Source: Norana najaformis
Taxonomy: Eukaryota; Annelida; Clitellata; Crassiclitellata; Hormogastridae
NCBI GenBank assembly: GCA_964023275.1
Contig: OZ029917.1
Span: 18,788,787-18,852,786, forward strand
Length of the DNA: 64,000 nucleotides
Direction: 5' to 3'
Both the position numbers and the translations under genes were made by a program. The notes beneath the pieces were generated by a model. It worked only from the letters and a program-made list of their open reading frames with translations. It searched no databases and was not told where the DNA came from. This document shows positions 12,601 to 23,422 of this stretch, in pieces (position 1 is the first letter of the stretch; each line of letters opens with the position of its first letter).

Positions 12601-15285
12601 GAAGCATAAGCATTAAAAAAGATTAAGATACAGCCCTGTTTTTCTCTGTTAAGATTATTTATTCGACATCTCCTTCGTTGTAGTTTTTTGTTTATCAGTG
12701 CAGGAAACGACCAAAAGTATTGAGCTGCATGATGTATGCGTTTCTTGACCCGTTTTTGTTCTATTCTTATTAGACAACATTGCTTCCTTGCACAGGATTC
12801 GTAGCACTACCTTACATGCTAACTTCGACGTTTGGTATCTTGGTTTTATAGGCAGGCGGTTCGTTAGAAATGTTTATGACTGAAGATCAGAAGAAGTATT
12901 ATAATGCCATGAAGAAACTTGGCTCGAAACAGCCACAGAAGCCGATTCCAAAACCACGGGTAAAAACATGGCATTTACTACACTTTCAACTCATGTGCAC
13001 CTCTGTCTTTTGTTGCTATCCGCGCCACCATTGTTCTCTTCGTCTCCATTGTTCCTCCTGTCTTGGTCGTTTCACTTGTCTGCTTTCTTCGTGTTTTTTC
13101 TGTCATTTAAACCCCCCCCCCCCCCCCTATGTCCTCGTAACCTTCTGACGGCCTGCCTGATTGTCTGATTTTCTTTATGTTTGCGAATGAATGGACGAAT
13201 GGACGAATAAATAAATTGACGAATGGATGAATGAATGAACGAATTAACAAATGAATGAACAAACAGACGAATAAGCAGCTTGTCTGTTTATGTGAATTTT
13301 GCAGTTGAAGTGTCAGATGGTTTTCTTCCAAATGATAACAAACCAGAAGTTCGACATTGGAATCATGATCGTGATCTTGCTCAACATGATGACGATGGCA
13401 ATGGAGCATTACAACGAGCCCGAGCGCCTTTCCAACATCCTCGACTACATTAACATCGTCTTCATCGCCATCTTCACGCTCGAGTGCGTCATGAAGCTTG
13501 TTGCACTTCGCTGGTACTACTTCAAACAACCGTGGAACGTCTTCGACTTCATCGTCGTCGTACTTTCCATCTTAGGTACACGCCTTTGCCTGCCTTCTGA
13601 CCCCAAGCATAATTACTCCCCTTCAGCCACAAGGCAAACAGCATTTCTTTAATTGTATTGCTTAAAGCACGTTGCTTGCCTCTTCTTAAGTTTTCAATGT
13701 GGTCTCGCTTTTATCGTCTCCCGATCCGATCAGATCCGATCCGATCCGGTTTGTTCGGCCAAGGTCAGTTAGGAGATCAGTGAAGTCGTGTTCTGATGGA
13801 TATTTGATTTTAAGTCTGACAATGGTTACGTTTGGCTAAGTTCACTGAAACCTTCACGGGGTCAGATGATGTGAAGTTAAATCAAGATGGATATTTTTCA
13901 TTAGACAGGCAGTTGCTAGGTTCCGTGAAGGTAGATTAAACGCTCAAGGTGGTCAGATGAGAATGTGTCCTGAGGGGTGTTTTCTTTCTACAACGGCAGT
14001 GGTAAGTTCAGCTAAGGTCACTTCAAATCGGAGATCAGATGAGGAAGTGTTCTGAAGGGTGTTTTCTTTCTTCAATGACAATGGATAAATTCGGCTAAGG
14101 TCATTTAATACCGGGATGAGGTTTTCCCATAATGGATGTTTTATTTTAGGACTGCCAATGGCTGACATCGTTTCCAAGTTCTACGTTTCTCCGACTCTCC
14201 TTCGCGTCGTTCGAGTCTTCCGCATCGGTCGCATTCTTCGCTTAGTCAAGTCGGCCAAGGGAATCCGGACGCTGCTCTTCTCGCTGGCCGTCTCCCTCCC
14301 GGCGCTCTTCAACATCGGTCTGCTGCTCTTCCTCGTCATGTTCATCTACGCCATCTTCGGAATGTCGTTCTTCATGCACGTCAAGCACACACAGGGCATC
14401 GACGACATCTTCAACTTCGAGACGTTCGGCAACAGCATGATCCTCCTCTTTCAGATCTCCACGTCGGCCGGGTGGGACAGCGTCCTGGCCGGGCTCATGA
14501 ACGACCAGCCGCCCGACTGCAACGCCACCTGGACCGAAGAAAAGCCGAACGGCGACTGCGGAAACAGTCGACTGGCCATCATGTACCTCGTTACCTACCT
14601 GGTCATCAGCTTCCTCGTCGTCATCAACATGTACATCGCCGTCATCCTCGAGAACTTCAGCCAGGCGACGGAGGACGTCCAGCAGGGACTGACCCAGGAC
14701 GACTTCGACATGTACTACGAGGTCTGGGAGCGCTTCGACGAGAAGGCCTCGCAGTACATACCACTGTCACGCCTCGGGGAATTCGTCGACGCGCTCGAAC
14801 AGCCGCTGCGTATACCCGCCCCGAACTTCTACAAGCTCGTGTCCTTCGACATTCCAATCTGCGAGGGGGACAAGATACATTGCGTCGACATCCTCGACGC
14901 CTTGGCCAAGAACTTTCTCAGCTCCGGCGGCGAGGGAGCCAGCGATCTGGGCGACTTCCGCAAGGGCCTTGGACGCAAGGACTACCGGCCGGTGAGCAGC
15001 ACGCTGAAGCGCCAACGCGAGATATACTGTGCGCAGAAGATTCAACGAGCGCTCAGTCGATACGTTGACAGGCGACGACAGGAGCGAAACGGCGCCGACC
15101 CTAAGGTCGCCGCCACTCGAACGAAACTCGACAGCATTCCGGAACACAGCATCATAACCGGAAGTGAGAGCATCGATGACGTAGAAAGCCTACCGCCGGA
15201 AACGGCTACCAACAACAAGAAGACGGACGGCAAGGCAGAAAACAGAACCGTTGAACTGTTTGCACACAGTGGTGCTATTGCTTGA
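418..15285 (+). CDS. Nav1: Voltage-gated sodium channel alpha subunit, 5'-partial (domains II-IV and C terminus)
   Basis: Pore-forming plasma-membrane channel that carries the rapid Na+ current of action potentials. Exons read from splice sites and frame: 418-645, 1045-1218, 2369-2710, 3504-3870, 4434-4508 (probable cassette), 5743-5768, 7575-8003, 9104-9277, 9526-9648, 10406-10678, 10997-11050, 11951-12088, 12852-12959, 13305-13575, 14150-15285. The joined frame is open for 1305 codons, or 1280 without the cassette. Filter residues are E in CGEWIE (domain II), K in FKGW (domain III) and A in SAGWD (domain IV), which is the EKA part of the DEKA signature of true Na+ channels rather than Ca2+ channels. 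All three S4 helices carry the Arg/Lys-every-third-residue pattern. Domain I and the start codon lie left of the window. The family assignment is secure. Orthology to a single vertebrate SCN paralogue is not implied. The last residues are GAIA and I see no obvious PDZ ligand. Confidence 0.96.
860..1040. repeat. GAT/GAC-rich simple repeat before a Nav acceptor
   Basis: Imperfect trinucleotide array of GATGAC-type units ending about 15 nt before the acceptor at 1044. Both strands show long artefactual open frames (Asp-rich and His/Arg-rich), so those frames are not genes. Confidence 0.9.
1045..1218 (+). other. Nav exon: domain II S2-S4 start
   Basis: Phase-0 exon of 58 codons with S2 ([16 protein letters not shown]), S3 ([16 protein letters not shown]) and the first half of the S4 sensor (ILRSFRL). 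S4 is split by the intron at 1219 and continues in the next exon as [11 protein letters not shown] 180-bp GAT/GAC-rich tract sits just before the acceptor. Confidence 0.92.
1479..2230. repeat. Intronic minisatellite with ATTGTGTGACGTTTTC core
   Basis: At least a dozen degenerate units of roughly 45-65 bp. Each contains a variant of AATAATCGCCATTGTGTGACG followed by a T-rich stretch and ACACAA. It fills most of the intron between 1218 and 2369. Unit length varies, so slippage and unequal exchange are likely. Confidence 0.9.
2369..2710 (+). other. Nav exon: domain II S4-S5, pore loop (filter Glu) and S6 start
   Basis: Phase-0 exon of 114 codons. It contains the rest of S4, S5 ([21 protein letters not shown]), the pore loop [14 protein letters not shown] and the beginning of S6. 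The first Glu of GEWIE is the domain II filter residue and the second is the outer-ring acid. The exon ends at CTAGTG before donor GTATGA. The next exon restores the expected [16 protein letters not shown] of the pore-lining S6. Confidence 0.95.
2698..2905 (+). repeat. Tandem repeat copying the exon end and 5' splice site
   Basis: Four units of about 60-62 bp. The first contains the true exon end plus donor (AACCTAGTG/GTATGAAAC). The next three, with donors at 2771, 2832 and 2895, repeat CTTAGTGGTATGAAA or a close variant inside the intron. Units also share GACATTGAAACATTAATT. Confidence 0.92.
3504..3870 (+). other. Nav exon: domain II S6 end and II-III linker
   Basis: Starts [19 protein letters not shown], the end of S6. 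It continues into a Thr/Ser/Asp-rich cytoplasmic linker and ends in phase 1 at ACAG before donor GTGAGA. The linker across the window lacks the vertebrate-type ankyrin-binding pattern (VPIA followed by ESD), as far as can be seen by eye. Confidence 0.9.
3895..4160. repeat. Low-complexity CTACCA/CATCAT tract in Nav intron
   Basis: A run of CAC/TAC/CAT triplets begins 25 nt after the donor at 3871 and passes into TCATCATCA and GTCGTC runs. It gives artefactual Thr-, His- and Tyr-rich frames. No coding signal. Confidence 0.85.
4434..4508 (+). other. Probable 75-nt symmetric cassette exon in the II-III linker
   Basis: The sequence between acceptor TTTTGCCAAAG and the strong donor TTCG/GTGAGT is exactly 25 codons, phase 1 to phase 1. 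Reading through from the previous exon gives an open peptide (starting [14 protein letters not shown]). The frame is preserved whether it is used or skipped. I do not recognise the sequence, so it could be a cryptic pair. Confidence 0.45.
5743..5768 (+). other. 26-nt microexon in the II-III linker
   Basis: Bounded by acceptor TATTGTCTTTCAG and donor CAG/GTAAGC, both near consensus. It changes phase 1 to phase 0, which is exactly what is needed to join the exon ending at 3870 (or 4508) to the one starting at 7575. It adds ETYEEYNYQ. Without it the reading frame cannot pass, so the microexon is needed by the gene model. Confidence 0.75.
7320..7385 (+). repeat. tRNA-derived SINE head (box A/box B) in Nav intron
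   Basis: TGGCGAAATCG matches a pol III box A, and GGGTTCGAATCCC about 35 nt later is a near-perfect box B. The cloverleaf is not complete, so this is a tRNA-derived SINE fragment rather than a tRNA gene. Confidence 0.55.
7575..8003 (+). other. Nav exon: II-III linker end and domain III S1
   Basis: Phase-0 exon of 143 codons. A Ser/Ala-rich linker is followed by the Cys-rich [14 protein letters not shown] and [14 protein letters not shown], then S1 ([16 protein letters not shown]). The CCPxCC and WW motifs before domain III S1 are family hallmarks. Donor CTG/GTAAGA; a partial copy of this boundary occurs at 8131-8156. Confidence 0.94.
8020..8170 (+). repeat. Degenerate repeats including a copy of the domain III S1 exon end
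   Basis: Units containing CAATCTGGCACT, GCACTTCTAAA and AAATGAACT recur after the donor at 8004. Positions 8131-8156 copy the last 20 bases of the exon and its GTAA donor with two mismatches. Confidence 0.75.
9104..9277 (+). other. Nav exon: domain III S1-S3
   Basis: Phase-0 exon encoding [13 protein letters not shown]2 ([17 protein letters not shown]) and S3 ([10 protein letters not shown]). It follows the previous exon directly, and [11 protein letters not shown] is diagnostic of Nav domain III. Donor GGA/GTAAGA. Confidence 0.95.
9526..9648 (+). other. Nav exon: domain III S4 voltage sensor, GC donor
   Basis: Encodes [18 protein letters not shown], the sensor with a basic residue every third position, ending WEGMK. 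The next exon begins VVVNAL, giving the expected family junction. The splice donor is AAG/GCAAGA, a GC rather than GT donor. Reading on instead meets a stop within 30 nt. Confidence 0.94.
10406..10678 (+). other. Nav exon: domain III S5 and extracellular turret
   Basis: Phase-0 exon of 91 codons. S5 is [24 protein letters not shown]. The turret carries possible N-glycosylation sites (NKS, NYS), and the exon closes at LALFQV just before the filter. Donor GTG/GTCAGT is followed at once by a GAT-rich repeat. Confidence 0.95.
10683..10862. repeat. GATGAT trinucleotide repeat just inside a Nav intron
   Basis: GATGATGATGCTGATG-type array starting a few bases after the donor at 10679. The Met-, Asp- and Ser-rich frames here are repeat artefacts. 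Confidence 0.92.
10997..11050 (+). other. Nav exon: domain III selectivity filter (Lys)
   Basis: A 54-nt exon that encodes [18 protein letters not shown]. The Lys of FKGW is the key Na+-selective residue. The position after Trp-Met is Pro, where many family members have an acid or another residue. Donor GAG/GTAACA, acceptor TTTTCAG. Confidence 0.95.
11951..12088 (+). other. Nav exon: domain III S6
   Basis: Phase-0 exon encoding S6 ([20 protein letters not shown]) and [13 protein letters not shown], the start of the III-IV linker. The match to the Nav family is nearly residue for residue. Donor AAG/GTAAGT. Confidence 0.96.
12852..12959 (+). other. Nav exon: fast-inactivation gate (MFM motif)
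   Basis: Encodes the III-IV linker [20 protein letters not shown] and [19 protein letters not shown] is the hydrophobic latch that plugs the inner mouth. Vertebrates typically have IFMT and many invertebrates MFMT. Donor CGG/GTAAAA. Confidence 0.96.
13105..13285. repeat. Poly-C run and GAAT/GGAC tetranucleotide tract
   Basis: A C-run at about 13110-13127 is followed by imperfect GAATGAATGGAC units to 13270, all in the intron between the inactivation-gate exon and domain IV. Confidence 0.85.
13305..13575 (+). other. Nav exon: domain IV S1-S3
   Basis: Starts [17 protein letters not shown] and spans S1 ([17 protein letters not shown]), S2 ([18 protein letters not shown]) and S3 ([14 protein letters not shown]). 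It ends in phase 1 (TTA G) before GTACAC and joins G/GA CTG in the terminal exon. Confidence 0.95.
13760..14115 (+). repeat. Three degenerate ~90-bp tandem units in the last Nav intron
   Basis: Units share GGTCAGATGA, a T-rich stretch with GGGTGTTTTCTTTCT, a CAATGACAATGG or CAACGGCAGTGG segment, and GGCTAAGGTCA. The last two units (13945-14025, 14026-14110) are the most similar. Confidence 0.8.
14150..15285 (+). other. Nav terminal exon: domain IV S4-S6 and C-terminal domain
   Basis: Carries the domain IV sensor ([20 protein letters not shown]), S5, pore loop with STSAGWD (filter Ala), S6 ([20 protein letters not shown]), the EF-hand-like region (about 14700-14930, [14 protein letters not shown]) and an IQ motif [11 protein letters not shown], a calmodulin site in this family. 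It is more GC-rich than the flanking introns. Stop TGA at 15283-15285. Confidence 0.97.
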
Positions 15286-15968
15286 TTGGCATGAGTCACG
15301 CTCACGTCATTAAGACACTGACGTCATGTGACGTCACCATCTGGCAATTAGGCTAGCGAGTGACATCATGCCATTTGTAGTTAACGGGTTGATGCTAAAG
15401 TTCCGTGAGCACTTGGTAGCTAAGCAATGTCAGCACCGCTTGACGTTTAATGCTGACGCAGTTGACATAGTTCCGCCATGACGTATATGTTAGTATGATG
15501 ACGTTTCACTTCGAGCAGCGCTTGATTATGACGTCACTGCTTCACAATCACGAGGTGACTTATTCTTATGCACGACAAAATGAGGCATTGTGTATTATAG
15601 GCGACATCCTAAGTCTCTTTGTTCCTCTGACCATTCCTTTCCTTGTATTTGATCATAGGTTCCATGAAGTTGGAACACTGATGCTGTGCATATGGTCCGT
15701 TCGCCCAATGCCTCCACAATCGCGTCCAGTAAGTCTAGTTCTAACCGCCTGTGTCATGCTCAACGGTCTTTATGATATATAGGCAAAACAAGGCAATTGT
15801 TCTCTTATGAACCATCTCGAACAGCAACTCCTTGGAGACGCATTCCAAAAGCAGCAATCCAACAATTGGATGTTGTGGTAGCACCGCGAGTAGATTGTTT
15901 ACAAGAGTTTTCCCAAAATCACTAGAAATGTTTTTGAAGTGTCCCTACAAAGGTTATACCGTTCGTAT

Positions 15969-16096
15969 AAGGGGACCTTAACGGCAGGGCGCCCATTCAA
16001 AAGGGCAGCGGTGGTGAAGGCTCTCGCCCGTTAAATTCATTGAAAAAGGAGCAGGGTCGGGGCCATACGGTCGCTATAGAAAAGCATTTACATTTA
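15969..16096 (+). repeat. Dispersed repeat family A, copy 1
   Basis: Shares GGCGCCCATTCAAA, GCAGCGGTGGTGA, TCTCGCCCG, AATTCATTG and GAGCAGGGTCG with copies at 22098-22200 (reverse) and 54025-54160. It ends in CATTTACATTTACAT-type sequence. Probably a SINE or a non-autonomous element tail. Confidence 0.75.
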
Positions 16097-17734
16097 CATC
16101 CACATTTAAATAATTATCTAAAGCTGCACCTCATTAGTGCAAATGGATAAATAAGAAATATGTTACAGCGCTATCTAAAACCTGCAGAAATAACACGTCT
16201 AAAATTCTTGAAACATAGAAGTGAGCAAGCAAAAGATTCACGCGCTAAGTAAGTTGCTATAGGATCGAGCTTCTCCCTAACACCGTAACTGAGTATAGAA
16301 AAATCTTTAAAGCACGAATGCTTAGCACCAATGATTGATGCTTGATGCTACATTAATATAAAAAATATATTAAAAATGAAAGACTGCATAAATTATAATC
16401 AGCGAAATTTGTTTTACTACCGGTCTAGAGCTGTCACGCCACTGCATTTCACGGTCCATTGCATTTCACTGTCCACTGCAGTTTCGTCAGTGCACCACTT
16501 AAAGTGGAATATGTAAATAGCATAGTGTATAATACTGCGTTCGTTTGCTGTTAGCCTATTCTCCATAAAGTTCATTTCACATCTATGTAAAACTGCAATG
16601 TTTTGTATTTTTTATGCTACGTGCAAAATGCTGTGCTACGAATGCTAATTTCTGTAGTTGCAGGTGCTATTAAGGTGCTAGAGCCAGTAGCTACGAGTGT
16701 TATAAAAGTAAACGCACACAGTTTTGCAATATTTGATGTCATGATTTTGTCGTTTAGGCCGAAGTAGGCCTAGGCCTACAGTTCTGCACCGCTGTACACC
16801 GCAACAGAAGTAGGTCTATATAGTTATTCTATATTTCTGTGTTAAGTTTAGGCTTTACAACACATCATAACAACACGTTGTCAAGAGCAGAGCCGGAATG
16901 TATGTGTGTTCTGATAGTTCGGCGAAACAAATGGGTATACAATCAATGCCTCCTTCCTTACTTACTTAAGTCCACAGGCTCACTGCCTGTTTGTGTCGAT
17001 CACACACCCCCACTTATTTGACCATCCTACATAATTTATGTCATTCTCACCATCGTTGTTCGTCCTAAGTCTTTGTCGTTTTCCTTCACACTTCCAGACC
17101 CAAGTCAATATTCAGATCGAGAATATCAAGTATAGCTCTCTCAATATGAGGGCCTGTGTTTGATAAATACCCTGCTAAGATCGCCCTGTGAGGTAGCCTA
17201 CGACATGAAGCAAACACGAGTAGGGAAAGGAACCCTAGATGAATTCGGACAATGGTCAACCTCGTCTCTGCTCCTAAGAAATGTTTATTTTCTTCGTCGA
17301 TCGTGGAATGATTGATTGTTCAATACGTCGCTGTGTTGTGGGATCCACATTACTCTCGCTTTCGAGTCCGTTGTTAAAGGTTTTGATGACTTTTGTGATT
17401 AATAGTTTGCACTAATCAACAATTGCAGCTGCTCCTATGTCCGTTGTTTGTGATGTGACTGAGGAAAGGTCAGGAAAACGTCGCTCATTTTACTCGTCTT
17501 TATGATTTTCTGGAATTTCTCTACTGTTATAAGATTGTGACTGAGGAACAAATACGACAAGTCTTTGGTAGTTGCATAGAACTTCATATTGTACACTAAG
17601 TTAATTACTTAATTAATTAGTTAATTATTCCCCCAATAACCGTCCTTAATAAATGCATAAACACTACGCAAACTCGAAATTTAAAATCGATAGAAACTCA
17701 TTAACAACGGACTTCACAATTAAATTTGTGCCAC

Positions 17735-17805
17735 TTCGGCCAAGTGGATGACGCGTTGGCTTTTCACCTCTGCAGCATGGGTTCGACCCTTGGGAATGTC
17801 AAGTC
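17735..17805 (+). repeat. tRNA-derived SINE head
   Basis: GGCCAAGTGGATGACGCG (box A-like) and ATGGGTTCGACCC (box B) are spaced as in a tRNA. The arms do not pair as a functional tRNA, so a SINE head is more likely. Confidence 0.5.
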
Positions 17806-19655
17806 AAATCGACGTAGATTGCATTACGGAACTGTAAAGCCTTTGTGGCCAAGATCTTAGCTACGCGATTCTCCTAAAGACATAAAATCTCCTTAAAATA
17901 ACCGACGATAAAACGCGACCAAAATTATTTGTTATGCAACCCGAGCCCAACTCGCATATGAATGGGAATAAATATTGCTATGTGTTACCTGCACAAATGA
18001 GCATCAGTCAAACATGTAAATTTATTATCTGAACAATTTTGCATGACTGATTACGAATAGAACGCATCAGTCGCTTTATATCAGGAATGAATGTGCGAAA
18101 AAGTAACTTTTGGAAAATGAATGAGGTGTTAATTAAGCACCAATGTTACCCAATATTAAACTAACGTTCTGCGCATTGCCTGTAAGGCATTCGCTCTTAT
18201 ATATGCATCTACCTATAGTGTACAGATATAGATAGGCCTACGTTTCATAAATCCGTATCTGACATAGTGACTGTATTACCAGCAGCATGAATGTAACCCA
18301 GATTAAATTTTTGTATTCTAATCACAATAAGAAAATATATTACACATCAGAATTACAAGCTAGTCTTCTACTGTGTTATTAGGCCTATTGTTACCGTTAT
18401 TTTAACTTGAATTACTGGCTTGTGAGTCAATTTTGGTTCGTTTAATAGCTCTTGACTCTAGCCAAAAACCCCGCGGTAATTTTTTCCACGGTCAACCCTC
18501 TGAAAACTAAATTAAAGGCCCAAGGCCAGCTGGCTTAGTGCTTATACAGCGTATATGCAGTTAGTTCATTCCCTTTACCTATTTATTAACTGGTGTGTGC
18601 ATCTGTGCTTCCGTATAAAAACATTAGGCCTGCTAGCGCACCCAAATAGTTGTGCTTGAGGGCTTCCGTAGAGTGCATATCGACGCAAATGTGCTGACTG
18701 TAGACACATTAGGCCTACCTTGTGCGCCTGAGGTGTCACTGACGAAGAACGGAAGCCTATAGTGGACATGCAGTGTCCGGAATTATACAAGACCTCGTGA
18801 GATTCATGCAATGGGATACTCTAGAGGGTAATTCTATAGCGCCAGAAGCAGGCCTTGTCTCAAGGCTTTCTAATTTAGTTTTTGTTTCAAAAAGGGCCCA
18901 TAAATCGCACAATGGTAAATTTCTGAGTTTGTGCAATTGGTCGTTGTTTATATTTCTTGTGTTCCAGTTGGTTTCTTTCGATCGCAAAACGCAGTCAAGC
19001 GTTACACTATACATCCTGTTCTGTAGAGTCGATATTGCCAGAAAGACAGCCGTGTCCAATGTTGAAAATATGCAATTATATCTCATTTTATTCTTGTCAG
19101 AACTATATATCTAGAAAGTATGCGCTCTGTCTCAGCGTCAATATTTGTCTATAGAATGTCTGTGAAGATTGTGGCCTAATATTTTCTTTAATCAACTTGT
19201 TGTTTTTTGTCGTGCCGCTTGGGGCGTTTTCAGTAACCTCTCGTTAATATATTCAGTTATTAAAAAACTTTCAGCAAGCTTAACTTTCCCTTCAATCGGC
19301 CCACAATTCCATAAATAATGGTCCATGCTGGCATCCTTGCCGCAGCATACATGTACATATGTGTATATATACATATATATATATATATCAATACATACAT
19401 ACATTAATATATGTATGAATACATACATACATGCCTATATACATGAGTGCATGCATACATGCAGTACTACATTCCTACTTGCATCATGACAAGGCTAATT
19501 TTCGTTAACTTGTGAAGCCTGGATATTAAAGGTTCCAGAAGAAAGATGAATTGCCGATGGGCTGTATATATCTACGATATTGGAGCGATGGAGAGGTGAT
19601 TGAGTCCCGTGTCTGTCTGTTCTTTCTCAACTAAATCAGATGACCACAAATGTTG

Positions 19656-19797
<142 letters not shown>

Positions 19798-20730
19798 AAA
19801 GTATACAAAGTACTGAAATTTGACTGCAGTGCAGTTTTTGTAAGTCTGTATGGAAATTACACCGTTATTTTGGAACTGGTGGAGTATAAACAAAAATCAG
19901 GAGCTCAGAAACAAAAATAAAGACAGGACAGGATTGAGAACGCAAAAAGAGCAGTCGTGCTTTATTTCATTTTGGAATTGAGTCAAAGAAGAGTACTATC
20001 AACTGCAGTACCGTCAACAGCTATTTCATAAGAAATTCTGCAGAATGCGGGTTGGCGCCAAAATAGTCCGCGATGCTATTGCCACCGCATACCTATTTCA
20101 CGAGACTAGATGATATGAGGGATGAAGTAGGTAGGCCTACGCTTTCTCGGTGACGACTCATGAAGTAAGTGTAAAATATAATAAACTGGTAAAATCACTT
20201 TGCAGCAGCAGTTGTCTAAAGTTAGCCTGTAAGAAATTTAGCCTATGCTGGACGTAGGCTACACACTAAAAGTATTATAAAGTATACACACACGCTTTAA
20301 AGATATTAGCAAACAGTAATTTTAGGTTTTAAAAATTCGATTTAGTTATATGGGCCTTCGCTTCTTGGCGGCTCTTCAAAATAGTGTCACCAGAGTAGCG
20401 AGTATGCGTTTCGCTTTTCACCGTTTAGTAGGTTGTGCAGCATACCTTGGGCTATATTAAGTTACAAAATGTAGACTAGTATGAAATGTGAAAACCTACA
20501 AAATATGCAAGAAAAAAGCCCAAAATAGTGTATTTTAATTGAAAGTGACGGCCGGGCTTTGATGATATGCATCAAAAATACGGTCCAAAAGGCATTAAAT
20601 CGAATGAGCAGAGTGAATAAATAACTCCGGAATGTAGGCTCTGACACGGCAGACGTACGAACATACAAGAATTGTGTAGAAAATCCAGCTTATGACCAAC
20701 AAATCTATCAAAATGAGAAGGATAATGTAT

Positions 20731-20786
20731 CAACAGCAGCCATATTGGCCTTTAGGTGTCGCGGCTGGCAATATGGCTGTTGTTTT
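20731..20786. repeat. Inverted repeat around GCAGCCATATTGGCC
   Basis: CAACAGCAGCCATATTGGCC and GGCAATATGGCTGTTGTTTT form 20-nt arms with a few mismatches around a 16-nt loop. No protein or RNA family recognised. Confidence 0.7.
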
Positions 20787-22097
20787 GAAGATTTATTCGT
20801 TTAATAGAAACCTTCGTATTAGAGGCGATGAAAGCATGCGAAGAAGTTGCCAATGTTTTAATCACTTCGTATGGCTACAAAGGTCGCTGACGTTGACCTT
20901 ACTCAACTCTTTATGTGAAAAAAGTAGCACAGCCATAAACATGTCTCAGTTATTTGAGGAGTCCATGTACACATTTCCCCTTCCAATCCCTCACAATTTC
21001 CCAGACCTTCTGCCTCCATACAAATAATAGGCCTATATGTCACTGTTAAAATATCATTTAACACAATTTCACGTAAGTGACAAAACTGTTGCGATTATGA
21101 AGAGAATTCCTTGAAAATCTGGGATAGTTTCAGTTTCGAGGCTATCTGGAGGTGACTCGAAAGGCAGCGACACTCCTTGTCGTGTTGAAGGTTATGTAAA
21201 CATGTTTGAAAAACTAGGCGTCAATCTCCTCAAGCAGCTGAGAGGCGACGTTCCAGCTCTATGCGAAAAAACGAAACCATAAGCGTTTGAGCAGGTCAAA
21301 GGTTTCACAGACGCGAACAAGGAGGTGAACACATTTCGGCAGAATCATCTGCGGCGATCAATTTCTGAGATAAGCGGCACGAGTCTGGGCCACGATGGCG
21401 TCACTCGCGGGTCCATTGCCATCAGTCTCCGTGTAACTTCGTTCGTAATTTTTCGAGCAAACGCCGGTTTCATTTTCCCGACTAGCCCGGGCGGCATACT
21501 TATTTCCATTTCATACAGCGCTGGACTCCGTTTCCATATTTACCCTTCGTGTCATGCCTTTGTATCGCTTATACTGTTTAGGGTGTGCGTTAGTTGCGTG
21601 CAGTTGTTACAATAACATAGCACAACATGGGTTTAAGTGGTTCACAAGACATATAATCTGTGCTAGAACCACTGCAAATTAACCCGAAGTGTTTAACGGT
21701 CAATAATTGTTCCTAGCTTCTTCTTAAAGGCTTCGATAGTTTCCACTGAGACAGTACTAGGGCCCTATCATCCAAAGTAGTCTACAAGTCTACAGCTCTG
21801 ACACTAAAGAATTTCAGCCGTATTATGTGCCTTTTGGTGTCTTAAATAATTTATATCTGTGGCCTCGAGTCGCCTTGTTCGGTGCTAATTCAAACAACCT
21901 CCTTTCCACTGATGATCTTATAAGGTGTGGGCTACGAACTTTAGAGAGAAGGAGAGACAGAGGAGACCTAAATTAATCTTTATTTCATTAACTCGCCAGT
22001 CCGTAGTCTCCATGCTAATGAACTGCGGCGTGGCTAGATATGCAAATATAGTCTGACGTTGTATGATATAGAAATATGCTTCAGGGGCAATTTTTCC

Positions 22098-22200
22098 TGT
22101 AAATGTATATGTTCAATGAATTGATCGGGCGAGATCCTTCACCACCGCAGTCCCGTTGAACGGGCTCTACTCCATTTAAGGTCCTCGTGTACGGACCCGA
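22098..22200 (-). repeat. Dispersed repeat family A, copy 3 (reverse)
   Basis: The reverse complement reads GGACCTTAAATGG, ACTGCGGTGGTGAAGG, TCTCGCCCGATCAATTCATTG, then ATACATTTAC. It lacks the GAGCAGGGTCG block of the other copies. Confidence 0.7.
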
Positions 22201-23091
22201 GATTCATACAGCAGTTGTCTTTGCTCAATGCAAGAAATTTTGATTTATCCAAGAGGTGGAAAGAGCCCTGTTTTGATGGTCCGATTCGCATCGGTTTGGC
22301 GCGACTTAGCTTTCTTTGGGCGCTGTAGAAATCGCGAGTTTAAGATTAGGCCTACGCTTGACATGTTTCTTCCATTCAACATCATTAACGGTTCGTTTCA
22401 TTTCGAGGTCAACCCAAAACCGATGTGGTAATTTTACAAATTGAGATGATTTACTTGATTTTGTCCACAAATTCGGTTTCTAGCGTAAAACTCCATTTCC
22501 ATGCCGTGCCTGTTCGAAAAGTTCGGTTCAGTCAGACTACATCGCAATTTCTAAAATTGGGTCGCTTGCTTGCTCACGTGCCTACGCGCGGAAAACAAGC
22601 GCCCCCCACTCTTGAAAGCCCGTTGTACCCACGCTTCATGAGTCACAACATCTAAGCTCCGCCCCGGCCGGCCTTAACTCTGGATCACGGTCTGTGGCGT
22701 TTTACCATACATACCTGAGAAGAGTTGAACCCAAGGTCGCGGATGTGAAAGGTTGATGGGGTATCCACTTGTCCACCTTGTTATCCGTCGAATGCAATAT
22801 TGCAAGCGGCTTACGTTTAACGACGGCTTCGTATAAAGGACACTGGGCGTCCTCCATGCGATAGACCAGTTGTCTATTAATGTAATGGACCGGGCCACGT
22901 GACTTTGCTGGCATTAATTAACAGGACAATCGCATTGGGTAGGATACTTGACACTATAGCGTTCATGTGAAAACGATTGACATTAGCTAGACGACAGACG
23001 TGCAGTATTACACACACACACGCACACGTACACACACACACGTGTGTGCGCGCGTGTGTGTATATATATATATATATGTATATTCATGACA

Positions 23092-23422
<331 letters not shown>

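Noticed and set aside
14472-15147. Long alternative frames inside the Nav terminal exon on both strands
   Set aside because: Shadow frames of a GC-rich exon; the Nav frame explains the sequence.
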